64,000 nucleotides of DNA from positions 12,089,534-12,153,533 of the forward strand of contig NC_065422.1 in NCBI RefSeq assembly GCF_024362695.1, in the 5' to 3' direction. Within the stretch, counting starts at the first letter, position 1, and each line of letters starts with the position of its first letter. Of the stretch, positions 32,808 to 44,800 are shown one piece after another. The stretch comes from Pectinophora gossypiella (Eukaryota > Arthropoda > Insecta > Lepidoptera > Gelechiidae). The notes beneath the pieces were generated by a model, which was not told the origin of the DNA, made no database searches, and saw only the letters and a list, made by a program, of their open reading frames with translations. Made by a program: the position numbers and the translations under genes.

Positions 32808-35800
32808 GTAAGTATACTTACGTCACTAATTCTTAAAGGCTCCTGCATATAACGCCTGATTGACGCCATTTGCCGAGAAGTAGTGTTATTCCTTATTCTA
32901 TGTAAGTAAATGAACTCTTTTACCTCCACAAAACTTATATTGGTTCTTAATAATATAACAATATTGTTACATTAATAAGTACCAATACAAACAGCCTCTA
33001 CAATACAGGTATTGTAGAGGCGGAGGTAATCCCAAACTAGGATAACCTTTATTTTAGGACTCCAGGTCTCCACCTCTCGAAAACAATAATGACAAGTAAC
33101 ATTATTAACGATTCTCAGGTATTTGCAGAAGGTATACAAAATTAAAAAAGGGAAATAACAATAGTGTGTGAATGGGTGTGTGTGTGTGTGACTGTGCGTG
33201 TGTGTGAGTGTGCGTGTGTGTGAATTGAATTCTATGCCGGGAGTGTGAGCCGCCGGCACGTGCCGCAGAAACCTGGATGACCAGAGTGAACTAACCTTGC
33301 ACTCCGCGCGTGGCATGAAGCGACCGAAGCGAATGCCCATCTCACCTTCCCACCGGCAAAGAAAAAACCTGCCCAGTGCAGGTTAAGTGGCATAACTTCG
33401 AAATGCATTTTTGGGGGATTTTCTACTAAGTCTTAAATTTAAAAATATATTTTGTTTCAAAAATAGCATTTATTTGAACATAGATATAGATTTGAAATGT
33501 CAAACGCCCTGAGCACTTTTGTATTTGAACGGACAGGTCGTAAACCAAGTATTTTATTTTATACCATTTGTATTTGAATTTGTACCGTAAATAAAGTGTA
33601 CCTGTAGATAGTGAAAACGCTAGTTCTTGCTCCACATATAAATAGAGTTTCAAAATGTAAACGGAAATCCGAACGCTTACACCACAGACTAGCATTATTA
33701 GGTAATCTGATGTACCTAATTCGTGCGCTTTGTACCTACTGTATGATTTGTGATTGCCTAAAGGCTACAGCCTAGGCGTATTATTATTTATGGCCTCGGC
33801 CACGAGGCTTAGAGTAACACGGGAAAGCAATTGTCATACACAGATGTTCTTCTCTGCCAAAGTATATACCTACTTGGACCTTCGTAACCTTGCAACCTTG
33901 TACCCTAGTGACTGATCAGGGGGTTAAAAGGCAACATTGAAGCAATTCCTCTAAAAAGCAATTGCTATAATGTGAATATAACGTTGTTTTGTTGTGAAAA
34001 GACTTTTCAAAATCGATAATGACTTTCAAAGCACGGATCATCTTACATTTGGACAATCAGGTGATCAGCCTGTAATGTCCTAACCAAACTAGGGATCACA
34101 AAGTGATTTTACTGATATGTCTCCACCGGGATTTGATTCCGGGGCCTCCGGATCGTGAGCACAACGCTCAATCACTGGACCACGGAGGTTGTTGATACAA
34201 ATGAATGCTGATACAAAGTGACGTCTTTTTTGTATCGAGAAATAACACCATAGCTACTCCCCTCTGTCGGTCTCAGCTATTATTTACTTAAGTATGTGGT
34301 CATTTTACGAGGCATGTCGTGGAGAGGCTTTGGAGGAGCATGAGAAACCGTGCCACGTGGGTTGATAAGGTCGGTCATTGATCTCACAACCCACACGAGA
34401 GAAGAAGAAGAAGAATTAGGATTTATTTGTCACCATATCAATAAACTGCTCCCGATTCGTTTTATTCGCTAAATGGATTTTAAGATCGCTTTTCATTTTG
34501 ATTATACGTTTCATAATTCACGTGGAAACATCACCAAATACATTGGTAAGCTTGTACTTTTATAATTTATAACGTCAAATCCTCCATAAAAGTTGTTTTC
34601 AAAAGATGGAGGGCCCCGTTTGCTTATAATGGCGAATTTCGTTCAATCATCCCTGATTTCTTTTGATCATTGCCTTCCACTCTGCTTGGTAAACCTCTTT
34701 GTATTTTTTGTTACAATTTGGTTGAACTCACTTATGAATATTTCATATGCTTACTTAGAATTATAATTATAATTAATCTTCTGATTTGTATTTATATTAA
34801 CAGTTATTGTTTACTGAATAGACTCAGATCCCTAATACTCGTAACAATTTTTATTTAAAAAATAGTGATTCTGCCCTTTCTTAGAACATCTTTTTTTTAT
34901 TTTTTCAACATCCTTCTGCCCTTATCCTACTATAGGTGGAGGCGGCACAATATGTATTCCTCTTCCATTAATTTCTGTCATTCATTACATTTATTTAAAA
35001 TACACACTAGGGTATTTGACTGGGTCAAAGCCTAGATAAATTATAAAATGCTAATCTAGAAATAGAACCCAGTCTTAAATGATCAAAAAATATCTTTTCG
35101 ACATATTATTATCGAATTTTATTTATGAATTGACGTTTGACCGCTTTTATTGACGACGTCACAGGACAGTATTTCCACACGAACTCCAAAGAAAACTTTT
35201 GTTATGAAGTTTCGTAAAAAGTATCGCATTTCGCTAGGTTGTCACGTAGCCTATTTTATATTGAACAAAATGAACATGTAACAGAGTATTAAACAATTTT
35301 GTTTTATGTAACAGTGCCTAGTTTTAATACACACTTCTTCCCTACTTTCTTTGTTACTGTGCCCACCAGGCAACCAGGCAGCCATGTGTAACTAACTTCT
35401 TATGGCTGTGTAATAATTAGATTACATGGAATGCAATCAACTATTCTTCATCTTTTATCGAGTGGACTATGAGTTCGTTGATCAACATCAGCAACACTGG
35501 TGTCAGGGGGGTGCCCTATCACTCGCCTAAACTTTATTGTCTTATCATTAAATTGTTCAAACTTCATATTAGTCTATTTTGAAATTTAATAATGACATAT
35601 GTCCTAATATTTTATATAAAAATGTGCCCTAAATGATTTTATAAATAAATTTGAAAACAATTATTCTTCTAATGTTCCACAGTATTATTGACATGTCTTT
35701 GAAATTAAATAACTACTTATCCATATTTAAATGTTTTCAGACCTAACTTTGATAAGTATTTCTATAGAATATAAATTCCTAAAGATACTTTTATCGACTT

Positions 35801-38800
35801 ACAGGGCCCAGGGTGTAAATAAAAGACCGGAAAATACTTTAATAGGTGAAGATGTCAGGGTTATCATTGAGCCGTCATGGCTTATCTAATAGTGTTTACT
35901 ATTATATAGGATGTTAGTGACATCGTAACGAAAACTTTGAGGGATGGTCAAGTGGTATTTTCCGTCGCAAAAGTATGAAACGGAAAATAATAAAAAAAAA
36001 CACTAAAATTTTCATGAGTTCTCCGACAGGAAATTCCACTTAATATCAACTCAGAATCGTGGTATATCTCATACCCCTCAATATTTGTTACAATGTCAGT
36101 AACATCCTGTATATATTATTATATTTGTGAACCATTTTCTTGCAAGAAGATAAGTAATTACTTTATTGCACACAACATACAGAAGAAGTAAACCTACTCA
36201 TATTGATTTTTTTTTATATTGTAACAGTGTCAATATGAACTGCATAAGTCTCTGAAGTCTAACAAGCCAGCATCGTGGATGGTTGACAGTTCCTCGCAGG
36301 TGACCTGGCTTGTCATGAGGTCCAAACAAGGGCGACCTACAAGTGATATGACGAAAAAGTAAGTGTGAGAATTTGCAGTAGGTTTAGTCGAATAAGACGT
36401 TCGACAAAAAAAAAAAAGTATGTAATAATTGGGTCGTGTACTAGGTTCAAGATAAATTGTAAAATTCTGATTACTAAATAAAGACAGATCTATTTTTGTT
36501 TTCTATTTAACCTAAAACAAGAAAAACGTTAATAAGTCCGACATTTCATCACGTCTGTCTATGACGTAACAGTGCGTTTTTTCATACAAATTCCATAGTA
36601 ATTTCGTATTTTGACGTTTCCTAAAAAGTAACTGATTTGATTAGTTGGAAACTAGCCTATTTATCATTCAAAATGAATCTGACTCTGTTGGTGCCCATAA
36701 ATAAATAAAATGTAACAATGTTACCTAACGAGTAAATATATTATATTTATTCAGTTCGAGTTTAATGTTTAGAATGTATTTAGCCTTACTTTTTAGTAAT
36801 TAGTTTCTGTCTATGCAAAATGATAACTTTCCGAAGACTTTCTAAATCTAATAAGGATTTGGGCTCGACGATATGACAATTAGTGAGTGAGTAATAATTT
36901 GATGAATAAATATTACTTATCTCTTTATCTCTCGGAACTTTTTCTAATTATTGAAAGTGAATTAAAAAAAATTCTTTGTATAAAAATGTGTGTCATTCTA
37001 AAAGCCGTTCCTTCACTTTTTTTTTGTTATTTGCCTCCAGTTTCTCTGAATACTGTTATCGTTTTGATATTTAACTAACTAGTAGATCCATACAGACTTA
37101 TTTTCGGGTTCGATTCCCAATGTGCACATTAGACATTGCAGGCTTGAATCACCTTATTGCCCAAAAATGGAAGATAATTCCGTGCTTCGGAGGGCACGTT
37201 AAGCCGCTGGTTGGACTATTGGCCGTAAAAACACCTCCACCACCCACAGTGGAGCTGCGCGGTGGAGTGTGCTTCATACTTCCCATATTGACAATCACTC
37301 CAGACTGACTGAGAAAGAAATAGCTTAACTTTATTGATCATTGTTAAGGTCAATTTCAGGAGCTGGCTTTGCGAAATGAGGCCGACTTTCCACGAGGGTG
37401 GCATTTACCGTTTGGATGTGGGAGACTGTGAAATCAAACCTGAAATACCGGTACCTTGGACGTCTCTGTGTAAGAAGTTCCAAATATCAATATATATTTT
37501 TTTTTGGAATATGACAGTAATCATTTGGTCGTTTCTTAGGTGAAAGATAAATTAAGAAAATTTGATTAAGTATTAAATAAAATCAAATCTAAAGGTGACA
37601 AAAAATATTTTCTAATAAATATTATAACATAACAACATAACAAATACTTTATTGCACAAACAGGAAAAAACAAAATACTAAACAAAAGAGAAATAGAATA
37701 ATATAATATTATTTTATATTATAATATTATTTTCTAAAAAATAAACTTATTTATGAAATTTAATAATCAAAATAATAATAAGTGCAACATTTTGCCACGT
37801 GTTTCTATGACGTCACAGTGTGCTTTTCATACAAATTCCATAGTTATTTCGCGTTTTGAAGTTTAATAAAAAGTCACTGATTTGACTAGTTGGAAACTAT
37901 CCTATTATTTGTCCTAAAATATATTAATTAACTTCATTCTGCTTCTTTCGAGTCGATGACAAGTAATTGAAAATATTTTTATTTTTCAACCTTAATAAAA
38001 TTAAAATTTTAAATAGGGTATTACTGATGAATATTATAAAATAACTGTACTTATAGATATTATAAATTCAGTAATCCAACGGAAAAGCTTAAAACGATTT
38101 TTTTTAAAACAGACTTTACTTCCACAAAGTTTTTTTTTATGGCTTCGTTGCTAAAGTGATTCAAGAGGTTTACCTACCATACATTTCAAAATTTTATGGC
38201 GACCGTCGCCGTAACGCCATAAGACCATTTCCCTAAGTAACTTAACCTTTTATTTTACAGCTCTATTGGCAAGCATTCTTATATTGCTTGTCACATGCAC
38301 CATTTACACATTTGCAAGGTTTATGTACAATCGGAAGCAACAGAGGGAGAAGGCTAGCCATGGAAAAGCGTTGGAAGCAAGCAACGAAAACGACGAACAG
38401 AATCCTGCGCTAAATGTCTTTAAGGGGTAAGTTACAGAAGTTAAATATATATAAGTAGATTATTTAGTAGATAATTTTAAAGATATGTTAAAGTCAAGTG
38501 AGAACGAAACAAATTAAAAATAAAATTGAAGTAAATTAGATAAATTAAAATAATTTGACCCAAATTCAACTGAATGAATTTGAGGTGGTAAATATAAAGA
38601 GCTGCTGGTACTATAAAAGTGGTAGCAAAAAAAAACAAGTAAATAGGTTACGTAGAGATAAAAAGTAGAGTATAAGTAGGTATTTTACTTACAAGAAAGT
38701 TGATATAAATAAAAAAAAATAAGTACATTGACACTAAAATATTTACTCTTTTATTGTTTCTATTTAGTTAACGACAGAGACTAAGAGTCGTGGTCGGCTT

Positions 38801-41800
38801 GTTGGTAGAACGCTTGCCTCCCACTTTGAGGTCGCAGGTTAGAATCCAGCACAGGCGTAAACCAATGATTGTCGAATTTGTTTTCGAATTCATGTTTAGA
38901 TCATAAATGATTATCACGTGCTCAGCGATGACGGAAAACATCGTGAGGGAAACCCACATTCCCGAGAAATGCATTTTGGAGGCATGTGACCTAACCCGTG
39001 TTGGGCTAATTTTCCCTTCGCGGGTTGGAAGGTCAGACAGGAAGTCGCTTCTGTAAAAACCGGACCTGTCAAATCTTCAGGTTAGGTAAGGGGACCCCGT
39101 GAAAAACGGGATAATGCTAGGGAGATGATGATACTGAATCTTGATGAGGATTTAGTTAATGACAATACAAAGTAGAATAAAGAAACAAATCACGTTATCA
39201 TAATTGTACATCCGGGAGAAACAAAACAACATCGTGTCTATGAACATCTGTTAATTATAAACTATGATAGTAATAATGAAGATCGTAATTTCAAACACAT
39301 CATTAGAAATTAAATATTTACTTTCAATTGCAAATACAATGTTGCAATACTGACCAAATTAGAACAAAATGGCTGAATCAATATTGAGGTTAACGGTGAG
39401 AGCATAGATCAACTTTGATTATTAGGCCAAATATGTAACACGGTTAAAAAGCATCGGAAAAGTATGTCTATGTCAAGGATGATAACTACTGCAATACTCG
39501 AGTGTAGATTACAGGGTCAAAAGTTCTAAAGTTTAAGGCCTTTATAAGGAAAGAAATTGCTCGTTTGAATGATTTATCTTATACTTACAACTGAATATGC
39601 ATATCCTTGTTAAGGTATTTTTAACTTTTTAGAGCTGTTTGGTTGCAGATTACTTTTGTAATTTTTGGTGTTCTAAAAACCAGATTTTGAGTCTAGTAGA
39701 TTTTTGAGCTGGTTTTCCGTTCGCGGGTTGGAAGATCAGATAGACAGTCGCTTCTTTAAAAAACTATCAAATCTTCATGTGAGATAAGCGGACCCTGTGA
39801 AAATCGGGGTAATGCTAGGGAGATGATGAAATTGAAGTCTCTTGTACCTAGCTTATTTCTTAGTCCTGACTTCCAAATTTCTCTAAACACAGCCCTGAAG
39901 TTAGAAAAAGGTTCCTTTTGTCGCCTTATAGAGAAAAACACGAAAGCGTCTTTTTTTAAAACTCGCATACTTACTGATGTAATTAATAATAATAATAATA
40001 TAGTTCTTTATTTCTCTCACAAGGTAGGTAGGTACACAAATTTTCGTAAAACGTAAAATACAATTTTAGTTCCTTATGAGAGCTGGAGTCTGTACTAGGC
40101 TCAAGCCCTGTATTACAGATCTCCAGGCCCCATACCTCACAGTATGCTAACATTTTGTACTTAAGTACATTTAATAACGTAGATAGACATAAAAAGATCC
40201 GCGGTGCATCACAATTTAAGCAAAAGGTGATGTAGGGAGTTGTCGTGTTGTGAGTGTGGTAGTGGGTACAGAAGTAGTTCGAAATACGACGTGATTGCAT
40301 GAGTGTGTGTGTAGGTACAAAGAGTGCGAGTGTGAAAAGACAGCAATTGTGCGAGTGCGTGTGGCGCGTGTGCCTGTGTGAATTATCTTCAAAAAAACCT
40401 CAATTTCTATATAATGATATAATATAACGATAGATTTATACACATGTTTCACCTAGATTGAAAATAGCGTGTTTATTCTATTGCAAGATTCTGTCAACAA
40501 AAATCACATCCGAATATAGTTTTTACGTGGTTTTCACTATAAGAGACGATAATTTAGACATTATTCTAAGCAATTTTTAGTCCTCATAATTAATCCCAAA
40601 AATCTTATTATTTGGTATGCTTTAGCTAGAAAGTTTTCTTCGTAATATACCACAAAACAGAACCTTATCATCAAGAAACAAGAACAACAAATATTATCTG
40701 TATTAATATAGCTCACTGACATGCCTTGCAAAAGTCCTTTAGCCAGCAGCGATTTATTAATAGCTCATTATGAAACGTAGACAACGATTTATATGTTTCA
40801 TCAAATCTTTAATTATTTTTGGTAGGTATAATACTTTATTCATAAGTAGTCCTATTCAGAAAAAAATCCGTTAGAGCATTATTTGATTTACAAACGGTAT
40901 TCGTAATTATTTTCGCTTTTGATTGTCACTGGACTATTTTTTTGATTCTGATACTGCTAGACAACTTTATTAGTACCCTGTTAATGATTAATAATTATTT
41001 TGTTGACCTTCCTTGCCTTATTTTTGTCTGGGATCGCATTAAGCGATAAGACAGCCAATTTCCTTGTACCTAGAGAGGCCTCCCTAATTACATATATACA
41101 TAACATAACATAACAAATACTTTATTGCACAAACAGGAAAAAACAAAATACAAAACAAAAGAGAAATAGAATTAGAATTTATTATACTTACCTCTTTAAT
41201 TGTTTTTGTTTGTTTCAACAAAGTACCACCTAAGTATTAACTAATCAACTAACATAGTTGTTGTTGATGTAAGTATGTAGTCGTTACATGAATCACGTCA
41301 GGGGCCTTTGGCGGCTCAGTAATAACCCTGACGACACTAGGGTTGATGAGGTTGGTACCTTGGTACTTGGTACCAACCTCATCAACCCTAGTGTCGTCAG
41401 GGTAGATTACTAAATCTACCTCACAACCCACACTATAAGACGAACTAACACAGTTGTTATTGTATGGTTACTGTTAATACTTGTTTCACCTTTTACTGTC
41501 TACGGGATAAGGCTTAAAGTGTTCATAGTATTCCAATTTTCTTATTTCAGCATTCTAATGTCTATGATAATCTTCGTCACTACGGGCGGCGGAGGCTACG
41601 CTTTCCTCACCGCCCCAAAAAGTGGTATTACCTTGGCCGAAGGCTTGCTCTACATGTACGTTTGGAGTATTGGAGTCAACATCCCCACTTTTATGGACAA
41701 AGCTTTCAGAGAAAACACCAAATGTCACATTTTCAGAGATATTTTTGTGGTAAGTCTTATAATATCGAATCTATTAATTAATTATCACTATAAACATTTT

Positions 41801-44800
41801 CTAATAAAGTAACTACTTGAATTCTTTAACTCGGTGACTCAGATTTAGATGGGTGAGGTGTGGGTACCTAGTTCATCTTGCAATGATTACCCCAATTGAG
41901 GTAGTCAGAGATTGAGCAGAACTTATGTTAACATCTATAAAAAAATGCTATAAAATATTTAGAATTTTGTGAAAGAAATTGGCGAAACGCTGATTATTTT
42001 ATTAATGTATACGATTTAATAGGTTACAATCGTAAAACGACAGTGCCGTTGTAAACTAATTAATTAATAGCTAATTATAAAGATGTTAGACAAAATAATA
42101 ATTGAAATGGATTTTCAGAGAGCATTAATCCTCGTTTTTATGGGAACAACTATAGATTCTATAGTTGCATATCAGATGTTTTCAATATCATTATGGTGTC
42201 CACTGCAAAAGATCGGAATTGCATATCTCATCGTGGCTACAGCTTATGTTCTCACTGTTCAGCGGTTCGAAATGAAATCTAAGGTAAATAAAAACTTACT
42301 TACTTTAAAAATTCTATAGTAAAATCTAGGATCATATTTGTGTGTAAATAATCTTAAAATTATCTCCAACCTCTTCATAATGCAACCTTTTTCCCGGTGT
42401 TTGATATTTATAAGTAACAAATACATATTTTATTTCAAACACTTTTACTTTTCTGGTTTTTGGTAATATTATCCTTTTTCTATCATTAATATAATAATTA
42501 TCCTGATCCAATTTTAATAATTTTCAGAAAATCATTTGCAAGGCTATTAAAAACCTCATCTCTTTACTATGGATTTGGATCATAGCTGGTTTCCTTATAG
42601 CTATCTTCATAATCTTGACATCTACCTTTGTTTCTTTCAATTGTTTGAGGTAAGTTTTTCAAAGCCCAGACATGTTTCATTTAATAATTAAAATATTTTT
42701 TCATGGTAAAACAGGCTTATTGTTTAAACTTTTCCAATTTTAGATGGATTCTGTATTCAGCATTCACCGTATCCTTCGATCGATAGATATTTATTATTTC
42801 AACATTTGTCAGAATTAATAAATTCAGATGGTTGACTTCGTTTTATAATTACAGTAATACTAGTTTGCAGTATAAAAGGCCTTCTTTCTGGACTCCTCCA
42901 CCACCAGAAACCCAGAACTGCAACAACCATGTATCTGAATATGCAAATAAAATTCTGGTGGGACAGAGCAAGAAGACTGTTGACGTCCATCGGTTCATTG
43001 CTTTTACTGGTGGTGCTATGGGTAAGTTGAGTATCATCATATTGCACAGCTTTCTTATGATCAATTGTCATTCCTGTGTTGTTGATTATCATATTTACCA
43101 TTCCTTTATTTTCCATTGGGGTAGGCAGAAATCATGAATTCCTCTACGGTTCTGACACACCCACCAGAGCTAAACGTTGTACCGGGTGAGAGCCCTCAGC
43201 GGTCCCCATTTCTCCGGCCAAGTAGTTAATGCCATCTGCGGCAAATTTACAATAAGTCACGTCAAAAAAAAAAGACACACCCACCACTTTTGCTTCTTCC
43301 ACTCTAATAAAAATCTACAAAATATTCGCCGGTTTAGAGTAGTTAATGCCATTTGTGGCAAATTTACAATCATCATCATCACTGCTGGGGCACGGGCCTT
43401 CCCTATAGATGGATAGGGAGATCGGGCCTTAAACCATCACGTGGGCCCAGTACGGATTGGTAGTTATTAACGACTGCTAATGCAGCCGGGACCAACGGCT
43501 TAACGTGCCTTCCGAAGCACGGAGGAGCTCGAGATGAAAACTTTTTTTTGTGGTCACTCATCCTATGACTGGCCTTTGCGAAAGTTGCTTAACTTCAACA
43601 ATCGCAGACCGAGCGCGTTTACCGCTGCGCCACCAAGCTCCTCAAATCAAATCCACAATGAGTCACGTCGATAAAAGTACTCTTGACTTGGCTATTCCAA
43701 AATATTCTGCATTTAGTCACGTGATGTTTCTTTTTAGACTCGACTACTTACATCACTTACCTAGTGATCAGCCTTAGTTCAATATTTTTTCTAACCGTAA
43801 TTTAATGATTCCAGGAATATTATCAACGATTCTGATAATGATGATTGGACTAAAATCCGGAGTGGTCTACCTTCAGCATCAAGCCCATTCGGACAGATTG
43901 AAACTATGGGGTCTATGGGCAACTTTATTCGGATTAGGTGGAACATGTTTTGCTGTTGTGACCTATCCGTTGGAATTTAATCTGTGGTAAGTTTTTCATA
44001 CGACATTGACGACGTTATCGTTGAAAATTTTGCTTTTAGACCCATATTATATCCGATTTTATTGAACAAACTATTTTAAATTAAAATAACATTACAAAGA
44101 GACTATCCACTGACTAAGGCTTAGGCTCCACAAATCCACAGAAGTTTCGTCAAAGAATCAGTAATAAAAGTTGTCAATATTGTTAAAAAAAAAAAACACT
44201 TTGGGTCATCTCTGGGTTAAACGTACTTACCCAGTAAACAGGCATAATTCCTCGCTCTATGGCCAGAAATATGCGCTGAACCAGAAATAACCCAGAGCTA
44301 GTAGGAATTATAGCGATGACAGCGACTACCCGAACGGCAGTTCCCGCTAAGGCGAGTCTCTTTACAGCGAGTCTCTTTACGGCGAGTCTCTTTACAGCGA
44401 ATCTCTTTACGGAAAGTCTCATTACGGCGAGTCTCTTTACAGCGAGTTTCTTTACGGCAAGTTTCATTACGGCGAGTCTCTTTACAGCGAGTCTCTTTAC
44501 GGCGAGTCTCATTACGCTGAGTCTCATTACGCCCAGTCTCATTACGGCGAGTCTCTTTACAGCGAGCCTCTTTACGGCGAGTCTTATTGCGCCGAGTCTC
44601 ATTACGCCGAGTCTCATTACGGCGAGTCTCATTACGGCGAGTCTCTTTACAGCGAGTCTCTTTACGGCGAGTCTCTTTACAGCGAGTCTCTTTACGCCGA
44701 GTCTCATTACGCCGAGTCTCATTACGGCGAGTCTCATTACGGCGAGTCTCTTTACAGCGAGTTTCTTTACGGCGAGTCTCATTACGGCGAGTCTCATCAC

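Noticed and set aside
42799..43116. 105-codon minus-strand frame
   Set aside because: It is the shadow of coding exon 8 on the plus strand, which has canonical splice sites and matching phases.
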